DNA of 23,844 bases from Isotricha intestinalis (lineage: Eukaryota; Ciliophora; Litostomatea; Vestibuliferida; Isotrichidae), in the NCBI GenBank assembly GCA_023807065.1, contig JAJJLU010000676.1, positions 1 through 23,844 on the forward strand, in the 5' to 3' direction. Of the stretch, positions 9,996 to 18,500 are shown piece by piece. The translations under genes were made by a program, and so were the position numbers. Under the pieces are notes generated by a model, which was not told the DNA's origin, made no database searches, and saw nothing but the letters and a program-made list of their open reading frames with translations. Numbering within the stretch: the first letter of the stretch is position 1; each line of letters begins with the position of its first letter.

Positions 9996-10228
9996 AAATT
10001 TTGAATAAATGATTTTTTAAATATAATATTTAATAAAAAATTTGAATAAATAAAAATTTTGTTGATAAATTAATTAATTTTTTTTTTCTAAGTTTCTTAT
10101 ATAAGTTTTATCCTAATTTTGGTATATTAATATTTTTTTATTATTTATTACGTCAATTAAAATTATTATTATTTTATCTTAGCAAATATATTTAAATGAT
10201 TATTCTCTTTTTTATTTTTAATTAAATA
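9996..10228. other. Intergenic region upstream of the small ORF
   Basis: This follows the stop at 9995. It is AT-rich with a T-rich plus strand from about 10075. I see no coding frame or repeat. The remaining gap 10385-10606 also holds nothing I can name apart from the A-rich leader of the aspartyl-protease-like gene. Confidence 0.5.
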
Positions 10229-10384
10229 ATGCTTGGTCAGAAATCTGCTTTATCTGATAAAGAAGATGATGAATTAGTTATTTTAATTCAGAAAAAGAAA
10301 AAAGAAGAAAAGAAAAAAAAAGTAAAGTTTTATCCTATTGTAAAAATTATTAATATTGAAAGTTTTAAGAAATATTTTGTCTAA
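10229..10384 (+). CDS. Possible small charged protein (51 aa)
   Basis: This is a 51-codon frame beginning MLGQKSALSDKEDDELVILI, then a Lys/Glu run and a hydrophobic/basic end (FYPIVKIINIESFKKYFV). It is too short for routine ORF calling. Its first 45 bases use GGT, CAG, GCT and GAT codons that are uncommon in nearby non-coding DNA, and the peptide has an acidic-then-basic amphipathic pattern. Against it: the upstream 200 bases are T-rich rather than the usual A-rich leader, and there is no homology I recognise. A 48-nt GTAAAG...TTTTAAG segment (10322-10369) inside it could be an in-frame intron; both versions stay open. Confidence 0.35.
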   Translation: MLGQKSALSDKEDDELVILIQKKKKEEKKKKVKFYPIVKIINIESFKKYFV

Positions 10385-10606
10385 AATATCATTATTATAA
10401 ATTGGATATTTTATTAAAAAAATGTATAGAATATATATACAAATATACAGAATCATTTTTATGAACAAATAATAAAGATAAAAACTTTACGCTCTAATAT
10501 ATTTTATTAAATGAAAAAGATAATTTAAAATAAAAAATTAAAAAATTTAATTAATTTTTAATTTCATAAAATTAATCTTTAATTAATCAAAAAAAAAAAT
10601 CTTTAC

Positions 10607-11851
10607 ATGTATATCAAGTTATTGATATTTGAGATTGTGTTTTTTATCCAAATAAGAAAAATAAAATCAAATTATATAAAATATCCTTTTAAAAGAGTAA
10701 AAAAAGGATTTAATGAAATATTAAAAAATGACTTAGAAATAACATTAGAAATAGGAACTCCTCCTCAAAAAATGAATTTAAATTTACGTTCTCAATCATA
10801 TACATTTTTTGTTTCTGGTTCAGAAGTGAAAAATTCAATAAATAAATTTAATGAAAAAGAATCAATAAGTTGTAAAAAAGAAAATGAATATCCTCAAATT
10901 TATTCTGGAAAAGAATATAGTAAAGGATATAAAATTTATGAAACCTTAATAATAAATGGAAAAAAAATAAATAATATTTCTTTAATTTTAGCAAGTGAAT
11001 TAAATTATATTGAAAGTGGAGCTATAGGTTTAAAATTAATTGATTCTATTGAGAGTAAAAATGATTTAAGTTTTATTTATCAAATTAAAAATTTAGTTAA
11101 TTTAAATAATTATTCTTTTACTTTAAATTATTTTAATGATGATAATGGGGAAATTATTATTGGAACTTATCCTCATTCAATTGATAAAAAATATTCTTTT
11201 GAAAATTTTATTTATAAACAAACAGGGAATTACAAAAGTCAAATTGATTGGATTTTTTCTTTTGATATTATTCAATATGGAAATAAGAGTTTATTTAATC
11301 ATAATGAAAATAACAAATGTTTAATATCTATTGAATTTGGATTAATTAGTGCTCCTGAAAAAATGAGAAATTTTTTTTTAGATTATTTTCTAAATGAAAA
11401 TAATTGTAAACCGAATTTTATTGAAAATCATATTATTTATATTTGTAAAGAAAATGTTATTCGAAATTTTAAGAAAATGATTTTTTTTTCAAAAGATCTA
11501 AAATTTGAATTTGAATTTGATTATCAAGATCTTTTCATTAAAAGTGATAATACTAGTGATGAATATATTTTTTCAATTGCTTTTCAAGCTGATTATAGTT
11601 ATAATCCTATTTGGATACTTGGTCATACTTTTCTTAAAAAATATCAATTAACTTTTGATTTAGATAAAAAAATTATTGGATTATATAGTAAAATAAATTA
11701 TAGGAGTTTTAATTGGAGATTATTTTTAAATATCTTTTTTTTCATTATAATATGCATTTTAGTTGTGTATATTATCAAATATTTTAAAAAACCTAGAAAA
11801 ATAAGAGCAAACGAATTAATTGAAAATATAGACTACATTTCATCAGAATAA
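10607..11851 (+). CDS. Membrane-anchored pepsin-like (A1) protein, predicted inactive
   Basis: This 414-residue protein has the layout of a pepsin-family (A1) aspartyl protease. Residues 1-20 form a hydrophobic signal peptide. IGTPPQ (49-54) precedes the first active-site strand. The flap region follows with YSKGYKIYE (104-112). GEIIIGTYP (181-189) matches the usual 'GE..fGG'. WILGHTFLKKYQLTFDLDKK (336-355), ending in IGLY (357-360), matches the C-terminal signature 'ILG..FL..y...fD....iG'. A transmembrane helix (about 371-392) and a basic cytosolic tail follow. Both catalytic motifs are altered. The expected D-T/S-G-S at the first site is R61-S-Q-S64, and the second is E243-F-G245, so neither aspartate is present. 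This should be a pseudoprotease, perhaps a receptor, chaperone or binding protein on a surface, vacuolar or secretory membrane. The frame is intact over its whole length, so it is not an obvious pseudogene. Confidence 0.82.
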   Translation: MYIKLLIFEIVFFIQIRKIKSNYIKYPFKRVKKGFNEILKNDLEITLEIGTPPQKMNLNLRSQSYTFFVSGSEVKNSINKFNEKESISCKKENEYPQIYSGKEYSKGYKIYETLIINGKKINNISLILASELNYIESGAIGLKLIDSIESKNDLSFIYQIKNLVNLNNYSFTLNYFNDDNGEIIIGTYPHSIDKKYSFENFIYKQTGNYKSQIDWIFSFDIIQYGNKSLFNHNENNKCLISIEFGLISAPEKMRNFFLDYFLNENNCKPNFIENHIIYICKENVIRNFKKMIFFSKDLKFEFEFDYQDLFIKSDNTSDEYIFSIAFQADYSYNPIWILGHTFLKKYQLTFDLDKKIIGLYSKINYRSFNWRLFLNIFFFIIICILVVYIIKYFKKPRKIRANELIENIDYISSE

Positions 11852-12026
11852 TGGAAATATAAATAAAATAAAAAAGATAGAATGTAAATGTCTTATAATT
11901 TAATATTTAAATTTAGTATAAAAAATATTATTAAAATTGTAAAATAGAAAACCAAAAAAAAATAAATAATTAAATTATTTAACTGTGATAAATAATAACA
12001 AAAAAATAAATATATTAAAAAAAAAT

Positions 12027-13511
12027 ATGTCAAATTCAATTCCATTATCAAGTGATGACAATAACGAATTAAATAATATATCAAGTGATCCTCAAGAAGA
12101 CAATTTTTTTGTAGAACAACCAAGTATAATAGAACCATCATTAGATGAAATATGTAAAATAATATTATATAAAAAATTAAAATAATAAAATATATAAATT
12201 ATAGATACAAATCACTTCAATGAAAATAATACAAATGCAGAAAGTATAAATAATAATAGTTTAACTTTCAGATTAAATTCAAGTAGAAATGATTTTATTC
12301 AATATCCTTCAATTAATCTTTCTGCTTTAGGACCATTTTCTTTAAATTATTTTCATTTAAATAATAATTATGAATCACGTTTTATTGATGAAGATGAAGA
12401 AAATGATAATTTTAATTATGATTATCAAATGCCATTAGGAAATAATATTGATGAAGTTAATGATAATTTAGGATATATACTTAATATTGAAAAGTAAGGT
12501 TTATATTTTTTATATATTATTTTTTTTAGACAAAAAATTAAAACTGAAAAAGAAAAAATTATAGAAATTAAAAGAAATTTTAATAAATTTAAAAAAGAAT
12601 ATAAATCCCAATATAAGAAAAAAAAAGAAATAATAAAAAATTTAATAGAAAACAAAGAAAATAATAAAAGAGAAAATAAAAATGAAAAAATAATAATAGA
12701 TATAGGAGGAAAAATTCAAATAATATCAAAAGCACTTTTATTAAAATATCCAAATTCAGTATTAGGAGCAATATTTAACAATCATATAAAATTACCAAAA
12801 AGAAATGGAAATATATTTATTGATAGAGATCCTAAAATATTTTCCTTAATGTTATTTTATCTTCAAAATTTATCATTACCAAATTTTGCAAATGAAATAG
12901 AAGAAAAAGACTTTTTTGACGAAATTTCCTTTTGGAAAATACCAATAAAACAATCAAAAACTCAATTTAAATTTAATATTAAATGGTGTTCTCCAAATTT
13001 AATTATAGATAAAACTCAAACAATAATAAAGAAAAATTCAACAGAACATGGAATAGTATTTTTAAAGCCAAAGATGAATATATTTAATTCATATATAGAA
13101 TTTAAAATAGATATATCAATTCCATATAAAAATAAAAACCATTTATATATAGGTTTAGTTGATGAAACAAAATATAAAAAAAGTTATTTACAAAGTACTT
13201 TTTGGAAAGATTGTCCTTGTTCTTTTTATTGGGATGCTTGGAATGGAAAATTAATTAAAATTGATGAAAATGGAAATCAAACTTTTAGTAAAAAAAATTA
13301 TGGATGTGATTTTGAAGGAAATGATATTAAATATGGTATTCTTTATAATCATTTTGATAGAACTGTTTCTTTTTTCAGAAATGATGTAAATTTAGGTGTT
13401 GCTTTTCATCATGTTCAACCTAATTTAACTCCTTCTATTGATATTTGGTTTGTTAATGGAAAAATCACTATTGGAAAGGAAAAAGAACCTAAAGTTAGAA
13501 TTTATTTATAA
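12027..13511 (+). CDS. KCTD/T1-type BTB plus SPRY protein (three exons)
   Basis: Spliced model: exons 12027-12153, 12205-12493 and 12530-13511, with introns of 51 and 36 nt (GTAAAA...ATAG, GTAAGG...TTAG). The total is 1398 nt, giving 465 residues. Residues 1-135 are Asn/Asp/Ser-rich. About 140-190 is a Lys/Glu-rich probable coiled coil. Residues 193-275 form a T1/KCTD-like BTB domain: IIIDIGGK (193-200), LLLKYPNSVLGAIF (208-221), then FIDRDPKIFSLMLFYLQN (235-252), the family hallmark 'DRD...F..iL.yl..'. Residues about 280-465 form a SPRY domain, including YIGLVDETKY, CSFYWDAWNGK and TVSFFRNDVNLGVAF. KCTD-type BTB domains oligomerise and often bridge Cullin-3 to substrates, and SPRY domains bind partner proteins, so a ubiquitin-ligase adaptor is likely but inferred. 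I chose the ATG at 12027 because the frame upstream starts with GTG. The 51-nt intron is the least certain junction. Confidence 0.85.
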
Positions 13512-13593
13512 TGTATATATGTGATATAAGGAATTTTATTTTTTTTGGAAAATTATTTTATATTTTTTTTTTAAAATTTTTTTTAATTAAAAT

Positions 13594-13908
13594 ATGAATA
13601 ATGATAATTTTGGAAATTTGTTTATTTGTGATATATGTTTTAAAAACTTTCATTTGAAAATTAATTATAAAAATCATGTAAAAATTCATAACAAAAAGTT
13701 CTTTTGTTGTTCTTATCCAGATTGTTATAAGCAATTTAATAATAAAATAAGTAAAGAAAATCATGAAAGAATTTTTCATCAATGTATTGAAGAAAAAAGC
13801 TCAAATAATTTAAAAAATGTAATTAATAGAGTGATGAAAGATATAAATTTTAATTTCATTGATTACTCTAAACTTGGAGTAAATATTTTAAATAAAACTA
13901 ATATCTAA
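13594..13908 (+). CDS. Small two-finger C2H2 zinc-finger protein
   Basis: This is a 104-residue single-exon protein. Finger 1 is C12-x2-C15-x12-H28-x3-H32. Finger 2 is C39-x4-C44-x12-H57-x4-H62, with the expected aromatic and hydrophobic core positions (F19 in finger 1, F48 in finger 2). The two are separated by a short linker (NKKFFC) without the classical TGEKP. All eight zinc ligands are present. Residues 66-104 are a short helical tail without recognisable domain. Such proteins usually bind DNA or RNA or another protein; which one cannot be told from sequence. The gene follows the BTB-SPRY gene by 82 bases on the same strand, so a shared or very short promoter is likely. The spacing is too close to contain much regulatory DNA. 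Confidence 0.85.
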   Translation: MNNDNFGNLFICDICFKNFHLKINYKNHVKIHNKKFFCCSYPDCYKQFNNKISKENHERIFHQCIEEKSSNNLKNVINRVMKDINFNFIDYSKLGVNILNKTNI

Positions 13909-14973
13909 TTTGTAGAGATTATATATAATTAATGAAAGTATTCTTTTAAGTGGTATAAAAAATTAATTGTTAGTAATATAAAGTTTATCATAAAAATGTT
14001 AAAACAAATATTTTTAAAATATTTAATATAAATATAGGATGAATTTTTTTACGTTTTTTTTTTTTAAAAAATAAATATTAAAAATAAAATTTTTCCTTAT
14101 ATTAAAAAATAAAAAATATTAAAAGCATTCGATTTTTAAATCATCGATATATTATTTATCAAAAAAAAGATAAAATAATTTATCCTTCTTTAAAAATATT
14201 TTTTCTAATTTCCTTTTTTTTAATTTTTTATTTTTGAATTATTCTTCTTTTTTTTTTTTAATTTTCATTCTTTCTTTTTTTAAATTCTCCTTCTCTTTTC
14301 ATTGAAAAATCACTTAACTTTATCTTCTTCAATTTGTTTCTAATTTCATTTTTTTCTTTTTCTATTTCTCTTTTTTCTCTTTTTTCTTCTTTTTCATCTA
14401 AAATAGTTGTTCCAAAGAATTAGAAAAAATCAGATAAAAAGAAGAAGAAGAAAATAAGTTAAATCAAAATGATTTGATTCCAATAATATATTCATTTATT
14501 TTTAAAAGAAAAAATATAAATAAATAATATTGAAAATACATATTCAAATATTTGTGGATGTATTTTTATTTTATTTTAAGTTTAAAAAAGCTTTATAAAT
14601 TATTTTTAATGAAAGTTTTTATTTTTTGTTTTTTAGTGAATTTTTCAATTATTTCTCTTTTATTCATAAATCTTAATTTATATTTTAATATAAATAAATT
14701 AATTATTTTGAAAAATTTAAATGTGCTTTATTTAATTTTAAATTGTTTATATTTATATCTGTTAATAAATAAATTAATAATAGCCATATTTAACTTTATA
14801 TCAAAAATTATTGTAATTAACACTTTATATTGAATTCTAATTATTTATTTTATCTCTTATTATGATATTTCTTTTAAATATCATTATATAATAAAACAAA
14901 TATTATTTTATTATTTTCTTTTATTTCTATATAACAAAATATTACAATTTTAATGGAGAAAAGAAAATTTAAA
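13909..14973. other. Long, mostly non-coding stretch with pyrimidine tract
   Basis: This stretch lies between the zinc-finger gene and the minus gene at 14974. From about 14175 to 14395 the plus strand is nearly all C/T with T runs, so the minus strand is purine-rich. On the minus strand 14416-14258 is open and would encode a very charged peptide (LDEKEEKREK...) of about 50 residues without an ATG. It may be the last exon of a gene I could not assemble, or an accident of the purine tract. A separate hydrophobic plus-strand frame is listed at 14558. Confidence 0.5.
14558..14833 (+). CDS. Possible small hydrophobic membrane protein (91 aa)
   Basis: From ATG 14558 an open frame of 91 codons encodes a very hydrophobic Leu/Ile/Phe/Asn protein (starting MYFYFILSLKKLYKLFLMKV) with perhaps three membrane segments and scattered lysines. 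With about 80% A+T a 91-codon run without stops is unlikely by chance, but not impossible where A is scarce on this strand. T-rich DNA always yields hydrophobic translations, and there is no homology or leader that decides the matter. Treat it as a candidate only. No long alternative frame is seen on the opposite strand. Confidence 0.3.
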   Translation: MYFYFILSLKKLYKLFLMKVFIFCFLVNFSIISLLFINLNLYFNINKLIILKNLNVLYLILNCLYLYLLINKLIIAIFNFISKIIVINTLY

Positions 14974-15591
14974 TTATTTGTTTAATGAAAAAATATTTGA
15001 ATCAAGTAAAGATTTATGAATTCTACAAATAATAAAATCACAATTAAATAAATTATTATTAATTAACTTAGATTCAATACAAATTAAATTTTCACTTTCT
15101 TGAAATTTATTGGATAAAAGTAAAATTTTTGAATCAAATTTAATTAATGATAAAAAATTAAATAAAGAATTTGAAGGACAATAAATTTTAGATATTTTAA
15201 AACCTGAAATTACTACATCAAAATTTTCTTTAATTGAATTTAAAAATTTGGTAATATATTTTTTTTCTTCTTGTGAAAGTATATTTTTTATTTCAATTCT
15301 AGGAAAATGTATTGATTCAAATAAATATTTTACTGAAAAAACAAAGGTTTCTTTTTTATAATGAATTATCATTTTTTTTTCTTCATTTATTATAAATGAT
15401 ATATTTGGATTTATATATTGATTCATAAAATATTTATAAAAAAGTTCATTTTGTTCTATTTCAGATTTTTGCTTATTAAATAAGTGAAATTTTGGCTTTT
15501 TCATATTTTGAAAAAGTGTTGAATATTTTATATATATATCATCATTTGAAACTAGATTTTGTCTTTTTTTACCTAAAGTTTTTTTATCCAT
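14974..15591 (-). CDS. Unknown 205-aa protein
   Basis: This is a single-exon protein with less low complexity than its neighbours and no family I recognise. The N-terminus is basic (KKTLGKKRQN). The middle (residues about 60-90) looks like beta strands, with NPNISFIINEEKKMIIHYKK (62-81), and the second half alternates strand and helix, including FDVVISGFKISKIY (124-137), LIKFDSKILLLSN and FNCDFIICRIHKSLLDSN. It may be a compact globular alpha/beta domain. No signal peptide, membrane helix or metal motif is evident. Its ATG (15591) lies 181 bases from the divergent CAP/EF-hand gene, with which it shares an upstream region. Confidence 0.75.
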   Translation of the reverse strand: MDKKTLGKKRQNLVSNDDIYIKYSTLFQNMKKPKFHLFNKQKSEIEQNELFYKYFMNQYINPNISFIINEEKKMIIHYKKETFVFSVKYLFESIHFPRIEIKNILSQEEKKYITKFLNSIKENFDVVISGFKISKIYCPSNSLFNFLSLIKFDSKILLLSNKFQESENLICIESKLINNNLFNCDFIICRIHKSLLDSNIFSLNK

Positions 15592-15772
15592 GATTTTTCA
15601 GTTAATTATTTTTCTTTTTAAAATAAAAAAATAAAAAAATTAAGTCAAACCTGATTAAAATAGTTAAAAAAAAAAAATAAAACAAACATTAAAAATTTTT
15701 AAATAAAATTTAAAAAAAAAATTTAAAAAACCCATTAATACTCTTCTTAAAAAAAATAAAATCATAAAAAAA
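15592..15772. promoter_or_regulatory. Divergent promoter region with A-rich leader
   Basis: These 181 bases separate two divergent genes. The half next to 15773 is dominated by A runs up to the ATG (AAAAAAATGAG), the same leader type seen before the phosphatase and Ca2+-ATPase genes. A shared core element cannot be identified by eye. Confidence 0.45.
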
Positions 15773-16825
15773 ATGAGTTTTTCTGAAAAAGTATTAGATG
15801 AAATGAACAAATTTCGAACCCGTCCAAAATCAATAGAGCAAATCCTTCAAACATTCAAACTTGGTTTATCCCGTCTCCGTGCTCGTGATCCATTCATAAA
15901 CGAGATAGAGGCTTTTATCTCAACATTAGGAGTATTGAAGCCCATGCCTCCTCTCCAATTGAATGAAGAATTGAGTAAGGCAGCACTTTCACAGATCGAG
16001 TTATTCTCACGTGATGAAGAGCACTATCAGAACTATCGTATTGGAAAAGATCTAAAGGGTATAATTCCTGAACACTACCTTCCCCAAGAATGTGCTTTAG
16101 TAGCAGATTCAGCAGACAATCCAAATAATATAACAATAAGAGTTCTTTTAAATAAACAAGATAAATTTAAAGTTGGAAGAAGCTTCTTTACTAATCCTTC
16201 ATATACTCAAATTGGAATTGCTGATTTGAAAAATGAACAAGAATGTTATGTTATTTTAATTTTCGCTCAACATGAAACTAAACAAAAAAAAGAAGTAAGT
16301 TTACCTAAAGGAAATTTAAGTGAATTAAAACAAGCTTTTGATTTCTTCGATGTTAATAAAATTGGAGAAATTAATCCAAAAGATACTGTTGATGCTATGG
16401 AAGTTTTAGGATTTCAAAAAAGAAATCCTAAATTATTAGATATTATGAAAGAATTATATTCTGAATATAATGATGAATATGTTGATTGGCCAAATTTTGC
16501 TGATTTTATCATGAAAAAAATTTCAGATAAATCTTCCAATGAAGGATTAAGAATTATTTTCGATTTATATGTTGATGATAAAGAAGATGATACTATTTCT
16601 TTAATGCATTTAAAAAAAATAGTTGAAGATTTAGAAGAAGAAAAAGCCATTCAACAAGTTAAAAAATTACTTTCAATGAAAGGAGCTTCTAATGCTAAAT
16701 TAAATTTTGAGGAATTTGTTGATTATATGAAAAAAACTTATACTCAAGAAGAAATTGATGAAAAAGTTAAAATGGTTAAAGATTTAAAAAAAAGTGAAGA
16801 TGAAGGGAAAAGGAAAAAAAAATAA
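15773..16825 (+). CDS. CAP-domain protein fused to centrin-like EF-hands
   Basis: This is a 350-residue protein with two modules. Residues about 5-168 resemble a CAP/SCP (CRISP, antigen 5, PR-1) domain. The first helix is KVLDEMNKFRTRPKSIEQIL (6-25), a later helix is LNEELSKAALSQIELFSR (63-80), and SYTQIGIADLKNEQECYVIL (143-162), followed by IFAQ, matches the core strands 'iGig......yvv..fa'. No signal peptide precedes it, so it is probably cytosolic, unusual for CAP proteins. Residues about 182-321 align with centrin/calmodulin: ELKQAFDFFDVNKIGEINPK (184-203), then AMEVLGF (208-214), giving four EF-hand positions. The first loop (D193, N195, G198, D204) lacks an acidic or polar residue at loop position 5 (Ile197). 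The others are more degraded, though NFEEFVDYM (311-319) keeps the helix. Ca2+ binding is therefore doubtful. Codon use changes sharply near residue 115. A Ca2+-linked cytoskeletal or membrane role is inference. Confidence 0.8.
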   Translation: MSFSEKVLDEMNKFRTRPKSIEQILQTFKLGLSRLRARDPFINEIEAFISTLGVLKPMPPLQLNEELSKAALSQIELFSRDEEHYQNYRIGKDLKGIIPEHYLPQECALVADSADNPNNITIRVLLNKQDKFKVGRSFFTNPSYTQIGIADLKNEQECYVILIFAQHETKQKKEVSLPKGNLSELKQAFDFFDVNKIGEINPKDTVDAMEVLGFQKRNPKLLDIMKELYSEYNDEYVDWPNFADFIMKKISDKSSNEGLRIIFDLYVDDKEDDTISLMHLKKIVEDLEEEKAIQQVKKLLSMKGASNAKLNFEEFVDYMKKTYTQEEIDEKVKMVKDLKKSEDEGKRKKK

Positions 16826-16992
16826 TTTTTTAGATTAGATTGTTTTTGTTATTTTGATTTATATTTTTTTTAAATTTTAATTTAAATGAATTTATTTTTT
16901 TTTTTTTTTGAATAAAAATTATATATATTAAATTAAAAGTATTTATATATTTATTTAAAATATTATATACACTTGAAATATTTTTAGAATAC

Positions 16993-17739
16993 CTAATTTT
17001 TGATTGTATTATAAGGAGAAAAAGTTTTAGATGTTCTATGACTATTAGAATTTGAATAAGAATTAAAACTTTTTTTTTTTATTTGACTTCTTTCATTTCT
17101 TTCTTTTATATTAATTTTAACAGTATTTAAAATTTGATTTAAGATAGCTTCTTTTTTAGATTTTGGATTAGAATATAATTCATTAGACTTTGACTTATTA
17201 TGTTTCATATAATTATTTTTATTAGAAGAAGAAGATAATTTAATGTTTGAAATTTCATTTAAATAATTTGAAGCATTTAATTTATTTCTTAATTTTCTTT
17301 TCTTTGATTCAATATTATAATTTTCTTTTATAATTGGTTTAATTTCATTTAACTTTTTATTATTATCATTTTTAAAAAGATGATTTAACAAATTTATATT
17401 ATTCATAAATAATTTTTGACGATTAATTATTATTTTATCATCTATTATTTTAATACTTTCATTCATATTATTTATTATTCTTTTTCCTTCTATGTATAAT
17501 AAATTGTCATATAAATCATCATTTTCACTTTTATTGTTATTTGGTAATATTTTTATTGGAGAATTTAAAGGAGAATTATTTAATAAAGGAATTTTTTTTA
17601 TATTTTTATTATTTATTTTTGATTGATTTGAATTTGTATTTGATAAAGACGATATTGATTTTGTTTTTACTTTATAAGGGTTTTTTTTAATGTTTTGTTG
17701 AGGATAATTTTTATTAGTATGATTATTCATAATTAACAT
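16993..17739 (-). CDS. Unknown Asn/Ser/Lys-rich protein
   Basis: This is a 248-residue single-exon protein, not recognised. Residues 1-75 are Asn/Pro/Ser low complexity. About 76-185 may be helical, with LYDNLLYIEGKRIINNMNES (76-95) and RQKLFMNNINLLNHLFK. EAILNQILNTVKINIKERNE (197-216) is an amphipathic helix, and the tail is Ser-rich (SFNSYSNSNSHRTSKTF), a plausible phosphorylation target. The stop is TAG. Two in-frame ATGs (17739 and 17730) could start it; the first is given. The gene runs toward the CAP/EF-hand gene (167 bases apart) and follows the other minus-strand gene at 17994 by 254 bases. No function can be assigned. Confidence 0.7.
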   Translation of the reverse strand: MLIMNNHTNKNYPQQNIKKNPYKVKTKSISSLSNTNSNQSKINNKNIKKIPLLNNSPLNSPIKILPNNNKSENDDLYDNLLYIEGKRIINNMNESIKIIDDKIIINRQKLFMNNINLLNHLFKNDNNKKLNEIKPIIKENYNIESKKRKLRNKLNASNYLNEISNIKLSSSSNKNNYMKHNKSKSNELYSNPKSKKEAILNQILNTVKINIKERNERSQIKKKSFNSYSNSNSHRTSKTFSPYNTIKN

Positions 17740-17993
17740 TAATTAAAAAATAAATAAATATTTTATTAAAATATTATAATTAATTAGTAACGCTACATTT
17801 CTTTTTATTTTTAATTTTTTTCTGTAATTTTTTTCATTTTTTATTTTGTGAAATTATGTGTTTTATTTATTTTTATTTTAGAATTATATTTTTCATAAAA
17901 TGATATTCAAGAATTATTTCTATAAATTTTTTAATTAACAAAAAGAATAATAAATTAAATAAATTATTATAAAATGTTAAATAAAAATTAAAG

Positions 17994-18500
17994 CTAACAA
18001 ATAGTTTTCGAAAATTTACTATTTATCCAATTAAGATTTGAAACATAATATCTTTTTTTTGGTTTAAATTTATCAAAAATTATCAAAGTATTTTTAACAT
18101 TTTTTTTAATAATTTGTTCAGGTTGATTTAAATTAACAGGCTTTATTTTACTTTCAGTATCTTTTCCATCAAATTTATTTCTTTTCATAAAATCACTAAA
18201 TTTTCTATCTGATTGATAAGGATATTTTTTCAATACAATTTTATCTTGATTAATAGGATATTTATTAGTTTTAAAAAGCTCAGTGTAAACTTTTATTTTT
18301 TTATTTAATCTATTTTCTGAATTTTGATTAAAAATTGCTTTAATATTTTTATTTCTTAGTGAATGTGGTCTTGTATTTGAAAATGAATTTAAATTATATA
18401 AATTTGATTTATTATAATTATCATTATTATTTTCAGTTCTTTCTGGTAAATAAAAATCAACTATTTGTTTCATTCTTTGTATAAAAGAATTTTTTTCCAT
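17994..18500 (-). CDS. Unknown 168-aa basic protein
   Basis: This is a single-exon 168-residue basic protein, not recognised. The N-terminus MEKNSFIQRMKQIVDFYLPE (1-20) looks like an amphipathic helix. An Asn-rich stretch follows, then a more regular basic part with YPINQDKIVLKKYPYQSDRK (81-100) and KFSDFMKRNKFDGK. The end is KFKPKKRYYVSNLNWINSKF (144-163) before the final SKTIC. No membrane segment, cysteine cluster or enzymatic motif is seen. The stop is TAG, one of two TAG-terminated genes here, which argues that TAG is a true stop in this genome. It is divergent from the cyclin gene across 376 bases. Confidence 0.7.
   Translation of the reverse strand: MEKNSFIQRMKQIVDFYLPERTENNNDNYNKSNLYNLNSFSNTRPHSLRNKNIKAIFNQNSENRLNKKIKVYTELFKTNKYPINQDKIVLKKYPYQSDRKFSDFMKRNKFDGKDTESKIKPVNLNQPEQIIKKNVKNTLIIFDKFKPKKRYYVSNLNWINSKFSKTIC

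Noticed and set aside
11985..12026. Upstream extension of the BTB-SPRY protein starting at GTG
   Set aside because: Nuclear genes rarely start at GTG; the in-frame ATG at 12027 follows a typical A-rich leader.
11893..12141. Leu/Tyr-rich minus-strand frame
   Set aside because: Antisense to exon 1 of the BTB-SPRY gene, which splices cleanly into recognised domains.
14100..14160. GC blips (CATTCGA, CATCGAT) that might mark a tRNA
   Set aside because: No cloverleaf or T-loop consensus could be formed; I found no tRNA or rRNA anywhere in the window.
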